Assembly: GCF_050729195.1 (NCBI RefSeq)
Contig: NZ_JBOHKS010000244.1
Location: 1 to 7,651, forward strand
Origin: Hypericibacter sp050729195
GTDB taxonomy: Bacteria; Pseudomonadota; Alphaproteobacteria; Dongiales; Dongiaceae
DNA length: 7,651 nt
Direction: 5' to 3'
Shown in pieces: positions 1 through 5,594 of this stretch. The stretch's first letter is position 1. Each line of letters opens with the position of its first letter. The translations under genes were made by a program, and so were the position numbers. A model generated the notes under the pieces. It was given only the letters and a program-made list of their open reading frames with translations, ran no database searches and had not been told where the DNA came from.

Positions 1-126
1 GCCTCGGATGACGAGTTCACGATCGTCGGCGATTCCGAGTGCAAGTCGCGCGGTTACTACTCGATCGACTTCTTCGAGGTCGAAGTGGGCGACAAGCGCG
101 ATTACGTGCAAGATCTGGTCGATTGA
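1..126 (+). CDS. DUF1036-family protein, C-terminal fragment
   Basis: An open frame enters from the left edge and ends at TGA 124-126, leaving the last 41 residues or so. The visible tail contains FTIVGDSECKSRGY followed by a FFEVEVGD stretch. From memory this resembles the C-terminus of alphaproteobacterial DUF1036 proteins, small and often secreted, which end in a similar G-D-x-x-C-x-x-R-G-Y ... FFE(V/I)DTG pattern. The single Cys in this tail may form a disulfide in that family. No enzymatic role is known to me. The N-terminus, any signal peptide and the start codon lie outside the window. A strong hairpin follows 10 nt after the stop, so this gene is probably transcribed separately from the LUD gene. 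The reading frame is well supported by the terminator placement; the family name is tentative. Confidence 0.65.
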   Translation, partial: ASDDEFTIVGDSECKSRGYYSIDFFEVEVGDKRDYVQDLVD

Positions 127-136
127 GAACCGGTGA

Positions 137-177
137 GATGCGGATCGTCTGGGTCGCAGACGATCCGCATCGTCTTT
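137..177 (+). terminator. Rho-independent-type terminator after the DUF1036 gene
   Basis: The arms 137-151 and 157-171 form a perfect 15-bp stem around a 5-nt loop (GGTCG). A short T-containing tail, GTCTTT, follows at 172-177. The stem begins 10 nt after the stop codon at 126. The T run is short for an intrinsic terminator, but such weak tails are common in GC-rich alphaproteobacteria. It separates the upstream gene from the operon starting at 260. Confidence 0.8.
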
Positions 178-259
178 CCGACGGCGGGTTGGCCGGCTTC
201 GAGAGCGGCATCGGTGCCGCGAGAGTATCGAGTTTGATTCCGATCACACGGTCATCGCG

Positions 260-949
260 ATGACCGACGCCCGCGCCGAGATCTTGGGCCGGCTGCGCCG
301 CGCCCTCAAGCGCGACGCCTTGGATCCCAAGGCGGCGGCCGGCATCGAGGCTCGCGTCGCAACCCATGCGCCCGGCCCCATTCCCGCCCGCACCCAGCTC
401 GATCGCGAGGGGCTGATCGCGCTGTTCAGCAACAAGGTTCAGGGCGTGGCCGGCACGGTCGAGCGTTTGGGCTCGTTTAACGACGTGCCGGCGGCGGTCG
501 CGAAATATCTCGCGCGCCATAATCTGCCGGCCGCGGTCAAGCTGTCGCCGGCGCCGATGCTGTCGCAGATCGACTGGTCGGGCCAGCCCATGATCGAGCT
601 TTCCTCGGGCCGCAGCGACGGCAACGATCTGGTGTCGCTGACGCCGGCCTTCGCCGCGGTCGCCGAGACCGGCACGCTGATGCTGACCTCGGGCGCGGAG
701 ACGCCGACCACGCTCAATTTCCTGCCCGACCATCATATCGTGGTGCTGCCCTTGTCGCGGCTGGTGGGCCCCTTCGAGGAAGCCTGGGCGAAGCTGCGAG
801 CCGCGACCGGCGGGGGACAGATGCCGCGCACGGTCAATCTGGTGACGGGCCCCTCGCGCAGCGCCGATATCGGGCTGGTGCCGCAGCTGGGCGCGCACGG
901 CCCACGCCGGATCCATGTGCTGCTGGTCGATGACAACGCGCAAGCCTAG
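260..949 (+). CDS. LUD-domain protein, LutC-like (stand-alone)
   Basis: This 229-residue protein has the LUD/LutC fold signature. An amphipathic N-terminal helix is followed by a variable central part, then AETGTLMLTSG (about 135-145), which corresponds to the conserved AETGT motif. After it come the PDHHIVVLPLSRLV segment (about 156-169) and a C-terminal TGPSRSADI ... IHVLLVD block (about 196-224). LutC belongs to the LutABC L-lactate oxidation complex, but no lutA or lutB lies nearby. The protein may therefore be an orphan paralogue with another redox-linked job, and annotating it as lactate utilisation would be a guess. The length is normal for the family. The ATG at 260 has no clear Shine-Dalgarno sequence. 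The gene overlaps the Smr gene by 20 nt, which suggests translational coupling. The domain call is firm; the function is open. Confidence 0.85.
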   Translation: MTDARAEILGRLRRALKRDALDPKAAAGIEARVATHAPGPIPARTQLDREGLIALFSNKVQGVAGTVERLGSFNDVPAAVAKYLARHNLPAAVKLSPAPMLSQIDWSGQPMIELSSGRSDGNDLVSLTPAFAAVAETGTLMLTSGAETPTTLNFLPDHHIVVLPLSRLVGPFEEAWAKLRAATGGGQMPRTVNLVTGPSRSADIGLVPQLGAHGPRRIHVLLVDDNAQA

Positions 950-1481
950 CGCCGACGAACAGGCTCTGTTCCGCGAGGCGATGCAGGGCGCCAAACCGAT
1001 CGCGCGCAAGAAGCGCGTGGTGGCGGCACCGCCCGCCGCGAAGCCGGAGAGTGCCGAAGCCAAACCCGCGTCAGCGAAATCGAAACCTTTGCCGATCGTG
1101 CGGCCGGTGGCACCGCCGCCAAAGACGAAACCACCTCTGGATGCGGGCCGCATCGCCGATCTCGACAAACGCACCGGCGAGCGTTTCAAGCGTGGCGAGA
1201 TGGCGATCGATGCCAAGATCGATCTGCATGGGCTGACGCAGGCCGAGGCGCATGACAAGCTGCAGGGCTTTCTTGCGAAAGCCGCCGCTGCCGGCAAGCG
1301 CTGCGTGCTGATCGTGACCGGCAAGGGCGCGGGCGGCTGGGGCGTGCTGCGCGACGCCGTGCCGCGCTGGCTGAACGAGCCCGAGATGCGCCGCCACCTC
1401 CTGGCCTTCTCGCTCGCGCAATCGCGCCATGGCGGCGCCGGCGCGCTTTATGCGCTTCTGAAACGGAAGCGCGAGCCGTGA
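930..1481 (+). CDS. Smr (small MutS-related) domain protein
   Basis: This 183-residue protein starts MTTRKPSADEQALF, a layout common for alphaproteobacterial Smr proteins. A more upstream ATG at 915 is in frame but lies deeper inside the LUD gene. Residues 22-70 form a low-complexity Pro/Ala/Lys-rich linker. The Smr domain covers about 95-179 and shows the IDLHG motif (97-101), the TGKG motif (130-133) and the terminal HGGAGALYALLKR block (167-179). Smr domains are nucleic-acid nicking or RNA-cleaving modules related to the MutS2 C-terminus. The DxH motif is the part linked to nuclease activity in characterised members. This protein lacks MutS ATPase domains, so it is a stand-alone Smr. Its substrate cannot be read from the sequence. 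It overlaps the LUD gene by 20 nt and the next gene by 4 nt. Confidence 0.9.
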   Translation: MTTRKPSADEQALFREAMQGAKPIARKKRVVAAPPAAKPESAEAKPASAKSKPLPIVRPVAPPPKTKPPLDAGRIADLDKRTGERFKRGEMAIDAKIDLHGLTQAEAHDKLQGFLAKAAAAGKRCVLIVTGKGAGGWGVLRDAVPRWLNEPEMRRHLLAFSLAQSRHGGAGALYALLKRKREP

Positions 1482-1828
1482 CGCCCTTCGGCCAACGGCT
1501 GCGCGAATTGCGCGCCGAGCGCAAACGCACGCTGAAAGACATGGCGGCGGTGCTGAAGGTGAGCTCGGCTTATCTCTCGGCCCTCGAGCATGGCCATCGC
1601 GGCAAGCCGTCGTCGGGCCTGGTGCAGCAGATCGCCGCCTATTTCAACTTAGCCTGGGACGATGTCGACGAGCTCAAGCGCCTGGCGCTGATCTCCGACC
1701 CGCGCGTGACGATCGACACTTCAGGATTGTCGCCGGCCGCGACCGAACTCGCGAACCGATTAGCCGAGCGCATCGGCGAGCTCGACGAGGCGACGATCGC
1801 GGTGATGCGGGAGAAGCTGGAAGAGTGA
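1478..1828 (+). CDS. XRE-family helix-turn-helix regulator
   Basis: This 116-residue protein starts at GTG 1478, which overlaps the Smr stop as GTGA. A GGAAG ribosome binding site at 1465-1469 lies 8 nt upstream. Residues about 4-58 form a Cro/C1-type helix-turn-helix: FGQRLRELRAERKRTLKDMA, then a VSSAYLSALEHGHRG recognition-helix region, then a QQIAAYFNL helix. The rest (about 60-116) is mostly helical and acidic and may mediate dimerisation, with a repeated RLAERIGELDEATI character. It resembles the small XRE proteins found next to Smr and hslUV genes in alphaproteobacteria. Its target is unknown. Auto-regulation of the trio is plausible but unsupported by a visible operator. It ends just before the convergent repeat region. 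Confidence 0.88.
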   Translation: MTPFGQRLRELRAERKRTLKDMAAVLKVSSAYLSALEHGHRGKPSSGLVQQIAAYFNLAWDDVDELKRLALISDPRVTIDTSGLSPAATELANRLAERIGELDEATIAVMREKLEE

Positions 1829-1833
1829 TTTGA

Positions 1834-1866
1834 GAGAGGCTACGGCGCCTCTCAAGAAAGTTCTTT
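1834..1866 (+). terminator. Possible terminator after the XRE gene
   Basis: GAGAGGC (1834-1840) pairs with GCCTCTC (1847-1853) as a 7-bp GC-rich stem with a 6-nt loop, 5 nt after the XRE stop. The downstream stretch AAGAAAGTTCTTT contains only interrupted T residues, so the intrinsic-terminator call is moderate. It would end the LUD-Smr-XRE transcript before it runs into hslU. Confidence 0.5.
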
Positions 1867-2016
1867 CCTCTCCGCCCGCGTAGCGGGGGGAGAGGGTAGG
1901 GTGAGGTGGGCCTTTTCTTGCACACACACCCTCACCCAGCTCCGGCTAAGTCTCCGCTACGCTCCGACTAAGCCTGCGCAACCCTCTCCCTCACATCCGT
2001 GAGGGAGAGGAAAGAG
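1861..2016. repeat. Nested inverted repeat (REP/mosaic-type intergenic element)
   Basis: The element has two hairpins. Unit 1 (1867-1895) is a 13-position stem with one mismatch around loop GTA. Unit 2 (1983-2010) is a perfect 12-bp stem around loop ATCC. The units are also inverted relative to each other: 1861-1873 pairs with 2004-2016 at 12 of 13 positions, 1888-1897 with 1981-1990 at 10 of 10, and 1899-1906 with 1930-1937 at 8 of 8. The centre carries a near-direct repeat, CTCCGGCTAAG (1940-1950) and CTCCGACTAAG (1962-1972). The CCCTCACCC/CCCTCTCCC vocabulary is typical of dispersed intergenic repeats in GC-rich alphaproteobacteria. It lies between the convergent XRE and hslU genes and may also end both transcripts. 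No transposase is present. Confidence 0.85.
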
Positions 2017-2025
2017 TTGCGCGAC

Positions 2026-3378
2026 TTACAGAATGAACTTGCTCAGATCCGCGTTCTTCGCCAGCGGCGCCAGGCGGTCGCGCACATAGCCGGAATCGAT
2101 CCGTAGGACCGCACCGGCATGATCGGTGGCGGTGAAGCTGATCTCTTCGAGCACGCGCTCCATCACGGTGTGGAGCCTTCGCGCGCCGATATTCTCGACC
2201 GCGCCGTTGATCTCGGCGGCGAGGTCGGCCAGCGCGTCGATGCCGTCCTCGGTGAACTGCAGTTCGACCTCCTCGGTCTTGAGCAGCGCCACATATTGCT
2301 TGATGAGGCTGGCTTCGGGCTCGACCAGGATGCGCTTCAGATCGTCGCGGGTGAGCGCCTTGAGCTCGACGCGGATCGGCAGGCGGCCCTGCAGCTCGGG
2401 GAGCAGGTCCGAGGGCTTCGCCAGATGGAAGGCGCCCGAGGCGATGAAGAGGATATGGTCGGTCCGGACCGCGCCATGCTTGGTGGTGACGGTGGTGCCT
2501 TCGATCAGCGGCAGGAGATCGCGCTGCACGCCCTCGCGGCTGACATCGGCGCCCATGCGCTCGGAGCGCGCCGAGATCTTGTCGATCTCGTCGAGGAAAA
2601 CGATGCCGTTCTGCTCGACCGACTGGATCGCCTCGGCCACGACCTTCTCCTGATCCAGGAGATTGTCGCTTTCCTCGGCCATCAGCACGTTGTGCGATTC
2701 GGCCACGGTCAGCTTCCGCTTTTTGGCGCGCCCGCCGAAAGCCTGGCCCAGCATGTCGCCGAGATTGACCATGCCGACCTGGGCGCCCGGCATGCCCGGG
2801 ATCTCGAAGGTCGGCATGCCGCCGGAATCCTTCACCTTGATCTCGATCTCGCGGTCATTGAGCTCGCCGGCCCGCAGCATCTTGCGGAACTTGCCGCGGG
2901 TCTCGGCCGAGGCACCCTCGCCCACCAGCGCGTCCAGCACGCGTTCTTCCGCCAGGATCTCGGCCTTGGCGGCAACGTCGCGGCGCAGCCGCTCCTTGGT
3001 CATGGCGATGGCGATCTCGATCAGGTCGCGGATGATCTGCTCGACATCGCGGCCGACATAGCCGACCTCGGTGAACTTCGTGGCCTCGACCTTGAGGAAG
3101 GGCGCTTGCGCCAGCTTCGCCAGACGCCGCGCGATCTCGGTCTTGCCGACGCCGGTCGGCCCGATCATCAGGATGTTCTTGGGCTGCACCTCTTCGCGCA
3201 GCTCGGGGGCGAGTTGCTGGCGGCGCCAGCGGTTGCGCAGCGCGATCGCGACCGCGCGCTTGGCTTCCTGCTGGCCGACGATATAGCGGTCGAGTTCGGA
3301 GACGATCTCGCGCGGGCTGAAATTCGCGGCGGCCGGCGTGGCGGGCTCGGATTTGCGGGCGGGAGGTTGCACGTTCAT
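2026..3378 (-). CDS. hslU: ATP-dependent protease ATPase subunit HslU (ClpY)
   Basis: HslU is the AAA+ unfoldase ring that feeds substrates to HslV in the cytoplasmic heat-shock protease. The 450-residue protein shows the N-terminal PREIVSELDRYIVGQ block (22-36), Walker A GPTGVGKT (73-80) and the pore-loop motif GYVG (106-109). Its middle I-domain is variable (about 120-240). Walker B is IVFLDEIDK (259-267), the ELQGRLPIR region spans about 328-336, and the sensor-2 motif GARR is at 398-401. The C-terminus ADLSKFIL matches the tail that docks into and activates HslV. Length is normal for alphaproteobacteria (about 435-450). The frame stays open upstream into hslV, but the ATG at 3378 forms an ATGA overlap with the hslV stop and gives the family-typical N-terminus. 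Confidence 0.98.
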   Translation of the reverse strand: MNVQPPARKSEPATPAAANFSPREIVSELDRYIVGQQEAKRAVAIALRNRWRRQQLAPELREEVQPKNILMIGPTGVGKTEIARRLAKLAQAPFLKVEATKFTEVGYVGRDVEQIIRDLIEIAIAMTKERLRRDVAAKAEILAEERVLDALVGEGASAETRGKFRKMLRAGELNDREIEIKVKDSGGMPTFEIPGMPGAQVGMVNLGDMLGQAFGGRAKKRKLTVAESHNVLMAEESDNLLDQEKVVAEAIQSVEQNGIVFLDEIDKISARSERMGADVSREGVQRDLLPLIEGTTVTTKHGAVRTDHILFIASGAFHLAKPSDLLPELQGRLPIRVELKALTRDDLKRILVEPEASLIKQYVALLKTEEVELQFTEDGIDALADLAAEINGAVENIGARRLHTVMERVLEEISFTATDHAGAVLRIDSGYVRDRLAPLAKNADLSKFIL

Positions 3379-3950
3379 AGCCGTTCCAGCGTCAGATTGC
3401 GGTTGGTGTAGATGCAGATATCGGCCGCGATTTCCATGGAACGGCGCACGATCGCCTCGGCCGTCAGTTCCGGACGATCGAACAGCGCCCGCGCGGCGGC
3501 GAGCGCATAGGTGCCGCCCGAGCCGATGCCGATGATGCCATCCTCGGGCTCGAGCACATCGCCATTGCCGGTCAGGACCAGGCTGACGTTCTTGTCGGCG
3601 ACCGCCATCATCGCCTCGAGCCGGCGCAGATAGCGATCGGTGCGCCAATCCTTGGCGAGCTCGACGCAGGCGCGCGTGAGCTGGCCCGGATGCTGCTCGA
3701 GCTTGGCTTCGAGCCGCTCGAACAGCGTGAAGGCGTCGGCGGTCGCCCCGGCGAAACCGGCGATGACATTGCCCTGGCCGAGGCGGCGCACCTTCTTGGC
3801 ATTCGACTTCATCACGGTGTTGCCGAAGCTCACCTGACCGTCGCCGCCGACCACCACCTCATTGCCCTTGCGGACCGCGAGGATGGTCGTGCCGTGCCAT
3901 AGCGTCGAGGAAGAGGCGTTGGGGGAATTCGCGGAGGGATCGAATGACAT
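3375..3950 (-). CDS. hslV: ATP-dependent protease proteolytic subunit HslV (ClpQ)
   Basis: HslV is the threonine peptidase core of the HslUV protease. Counted from the ATG at 3950, the protein has 191 residues. A 20-residue propeptide ends at the HG/TTILAVRKG boundary. Thr21 becomes the catalytic N-terminal Thr after self-processing. Asp37 and Lys53 correspond to Asp17 and Lys33 of the mature enzyme. The GSGG motif lies at 143-146, with conserved GFAGATADAFTLFERLE and DWRTDRYLRRLEA blocks. The propeptide is longer than in E. coli, as is usual in alphaproteobacteria. A TTG at 3959 would add three residues, but it has no upstream purine tract, so the ATG is preferred. The stop overlaps the hslU start, so the pair forms one coupled operon with hslV first. 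Confidence 0.96.
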   Translation of the reverse strand: MSFDPSANSPNASSSTLWHGTTILAVRKGNEVVVGGDGQVSFGNTVMKSNAKKVRRLGQGNVIAGFAGATADAFTLFERLEAKLEQHPGQLTRACVELAKDWRTDRYLRRLEAMMAVADKNVSLVLTGNGDVLEPEDGIIGIGSGGTYALAAARALFDRPELTAEAIVRRSMEIAADICIYTNRNLTLERL

Positions 3951-3957
3951 GGCGCTC

Positions 3958-3986
3958 AAATGGGGGGTGGGGTTCGGGGTCGCAAG
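3958..3986 (-). promoter_or_regulatory. Heat-shock (sigma-32-like) promoter candidate for hslV
   Basis: On the minus strand CTTGCGA (3986-3980) is followed after 14 nt by CCCCATTT (3965-3958). The second element fits the sigma-32 -10 consensus CCCCATnT fully, and the first fits CTTGAAA at 5 of 7 positions. HslUV is a classic heat-shock operon, which supports the idea. The expected transcription start would fall almost on the ATG at 3950, giving a leaderless or very short-leader mRNA. The region is also C-rich, so a chance match is possible. Confidence 0.3.
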
Positions 3987-4098
3987 CTGGGGTGCGGTTA
4001 TGTGCCCTTCGCAATTCGGGCGGCAGGACCTTTCCTAGGCCAACCCGCCCGGAACCGCTTGTGGAAAATCTTTAAGCCGTCCGTTTCCAGACTCGGGG

Positions 4099-4125
4099 AT
4101 AATATAAATTACTCAGTAATATCAA
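4099..4125 (-). promoter_or_regulatory. AT-rich promoter/operator candidate in the divergent region
   Basis: The 3951-4317 spacer between hslV and dcd contains an AT-rich island at about 4099-4140 in otherwise GC-rich DNA. Inside it is a 13-bp palindrome, ATTACT-C-AGTAAT (4108-4120). On the minus strand TTGATA (4125-4120) and TATTAT (4104-4099) resemble -35 and -10 boxes, but the 15-nt spacing is short. The palindrome sits largely in that spacer, where a repressor or activator could bind. Promoter strength, direction and bound factor cannot be decided from the sequence. Confidence 0.35.
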
Positions 4126-4227
4126 ATCTATAGGAAGATATCGGGGTGGGGATAAAGCGGAGGGCAGAGAGGTGGGCTCCGGGGGCGGTTTTCGCGCTTG
4201 GGCCACCCCATATTCGCTTGTTAGTGT

Positions 4228-4291
4228 CCGCCCCGAACGACCATCCAGGCCGGGGTTTCCGGCCGCCGCCGGTCGTGGATCCCCCAGGCGG
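4228..4291 (+). other. Possible structured leader upstream of dcd
   Basis: Three nested stems can stack. CCGCC (4228-4232) pairs with GGCGG (4287-4291), ACGACC (4237-4242) with GGTCGT (4271-4276), and GGCCGG (4248-4253) with CCGGCC (4259-4264) around loop GGTTT. The fold ends 26 nt before the dcd ATG. It could be an mRNA leader structure, but short GC-rich stems arise easily by chance at this base composition. I know of no named RNA family that matches. The remainder of 3951-4317 shows no convincing gene. Confidence 0.25.
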
Positions 4292-4317
4292 CGGGATAGA
4301 TAAAGGTTCGACGAGCG

Positions 4318-5475
4318 ATGGCCCTGTTTCAGGCCGAACCGGCCGAGACCGGCGGCAAACCCGCCTTCTCCACCGGCATCCTGCCCTACCAGTCGATCCG
4401 CGAGCTGGTGCGCGATCATGAGATCGACGCGCTGGTCGGGATCGACGAGGACCAGCTGCAGCCGGCCAGCCTCGATCTGCGGCTGGGGGCGGTGGCCTAT
4501 CGCGTGCCCGCTTCCTTCCTGCCGGGCCCCGACGCGACGGTCATGTCGAAGCTCGAAGCCTTCGGCATCTATCCGGTGGAGTTGCGCGAAGGCGCGGTGC
4601 TGGAGCGCGGCTGCGTTTATGTCGTGCCGCTCCTGGAGCATGTGGCGCTGGGCTCGCGCCTCTCGGCCTTCGCCAATCCGAAGAGCTCCACGGGGCGCCT
4701 CGATATTTTCACCCGTCTCATCGTCGATGGTGCTACCGCCTTCGACCGGATCGAGCCCGGCTATCGCGGGCCGCTCTATGCCGAGATCGCGCCCAAGACT
4801 TTCTCGGTGCTGGTGCGCCAGGGCTCCCGGCTCAACCAGCTCCGGCTTCGCCGCGGCTCGCCGCCCACGAGCGGGGCGGCACTCCGCCGGCTCCATGAGC
4901 AGGTGCCGCTGGTCGATACGCCCGAGCGCGTCACCCTGCGCGAGGACAATCTGGGTTTGACGCTCGATCTCTCGGGCGATCCCGAGACCGGCCTCGTCGG
5001 ATTCCGCGCCAAGCGCCATGCCGATGTCATCGATATCGATCGCAAGGGCGTGCTGGATCCCAAGGATTTCTGGGATCCGATCTATGCGCGCAGCCAGGAC
5101 AAGGCCAGCCGCGGCATCATCCTCAATCCCGACGATTTCTACATCCTCGCCACCAAGGAAGGCGTCACCGTCCCGCCCGATCACGCGGCCGAGATGGTGC
5201 CCTATGACACGCTGGTGGGCGAGTTCCGCGTACATTATGCCGGCTTCTTCGATCCGGGCTTCGGCTTCCACAATGCGCGCGGCGGCGGCACCAAGGCGGT
5301 GCTCGAGGTGCGCTCGCACGAGGTGCCCTTCATCCTCGAGCATGAGCAGATCGTCGGCTGGCTGCGCTATGAGCGGCTGATGGCCGAGCCCGAGAAGCTC
5401 TATGGCCGCGACCTCGGCTCGCATTACCAGAACCAGGGCCTGACGCTCGCCAAGCATTTCATGCCTTGGCGGTGA
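4318..5475 (+). CDS. dcd: 2'-deoxycytidine 5'-triphosphate deaminase, long two-repeat form
   Basis: The enzyme converts dCTP to dUTP and ammonia, feeding dUMP into thymidylate synthesis. The 385-residue protein matches the alphaproteobacterial long DCD family (Pfam DCD, PF06559) rather than the E. coli form of about 190 residues. Two dUTPase-like repeats can be seen. The first has QPASLDLRLG (48-57), PKSSTGRLDI (121-130) with the SSxxR motif, and an EPGYRGPLYAEI block (about 146-157). The second has LNPDDFYILAT (269-279), VHYAGFFDPGFGF (about 305-317) and a KAVLEV segment (326-331) whose Glu330 aligns by eye with the catalytic Glu of bacterial Dcd. The ATG at 4318 has AAAGG at 4302-4306, a long 11-nt spacing. 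It runs divergently from hslVU and is followed by serB on the same strand. The exact deaminase activity is inferred from family. Confidence 0.9.
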   Translation: MALFQAEPAETGGKPAFSTGILPYQSIRELVRDHEIDALVGIDEDQLQPASLDLRLGAVAYRVPASFLPGPDATVMSKLEAFGIYPVELREGAVLERGCVYVVPLLEHVALGSRLSAFANPKSSTGRLDIFTRLIVDGATAFDRIEPGYRGPLYAEIAPKTFSVLVRQGSRLNQLRLRRGSPPTSGAALRRLHEQVPLVDTPERVTLREDNLGLTLDLSGDPETGLVGFRAKRHADVIDIDRKGVLDPKDFWDPIYARSQDKASRGIILNPDDFYILATKEGVTVPPDHAAEMVPYDTLVGEFRVHYAGFFDPGFGFHNARGGGTKAVLEVRSHEVPFILEHEQIVGWLRYERLMAEPEKLYGRDLGSHYQNQGLTLAKHFMPWR

Positions 5476-5529
5476 GCTGAGCGGCTGCAAAGGCGACAAA
5501 AAAACTCCGAAGTCGAATGCCAAAGCACT

Positions 5530-5556
5530 TCCCCTCCCCCCTTGAGGGGGAAGGGA
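5530..5556. repeat. C/G-run hairpin repeat upstream of serB
   Basis: Positions 5530-5540 pair with 5546-5556 (10 of 11 bp) around the loop CTTGA, with one C-A mismatch at 5534/5552. This CCCCTCCCCC-TTGA-GGGGG arrangement looks like a dispersed intergenic repeat of alphaproteobacteria. When read through in protein it gives the tell-tale PSPLEGEG peptide, which is why the upstream ATG of serB is doubted. It may also act as a weak terminator or mRNA stabiliser after dcd. Confidence 0.7.
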
Positions 5557-5582
5557 TTCTGCCGAGAGTTCCAAATTTCACC

Positions 5583-5594
5583 GAGGCTCATTTG
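5583..5594 (+). promoter_or_regulatory. Ribosome binding site and TTG start of serB
   Basis: GAGG at 5583-5586 lies 5 nt before TTG 5592-5594. Starting here gives MQSVLTIIA, close to the usual MxxVLTLIA beginning of alphaproteobacterial SerB. It also places the hairpin repeat entirely in the leader. The in-frame ATG at 5517 would force translation through the repeat. Confidence 0.7.

Noticed and set aside
39..263. Small plus-strand frame ending with ATGA overlap to the LUD gene
   Set aside because: It runs through the DUF1036 tail in another frame and through the 15-bp terminator hairpin, and its sequence has no protein character.
17..1324. 435-codon open frame on the minus strand
   Set aside because: It lies antisense to the LUD and Smr genes, crosses their boundaries, and is Arg/Ala-rich with no family-like motif, as expected of a shadow frame in GC-rich DNA.
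1861..2016. CRISPR array
   Set aside because: The repeats are inverted palindromes of unequal spacing, with only two units, no regular spacers and no cas genes.
2119..3411. 430-codon open frame on the plus strand
   Set aside because: It is antisense to hslU, whose motifs are unmistakable. Its composition (Leu/Asp/Gly/His-rich) is a complement artefact.
3379..3648. 90-residue N-terminal extension of HslU
   Set aside because: It is hslV read in another frame. The ATG at 3378 gives the normal 450-residue HslU with the ATGA overlap.
3951..3959. TTG at 3959 as hslV start
   Set aside because: It adds only three residues and has no ribosome binding site upstream. The ATG at 3950 is simpler, though not proven.
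4072..5574. 500-codon open frame on the minus strand
   Set aside because: It is antisense to dcd and runs through both intergenic regions. No recognisable domain and no conserved start.
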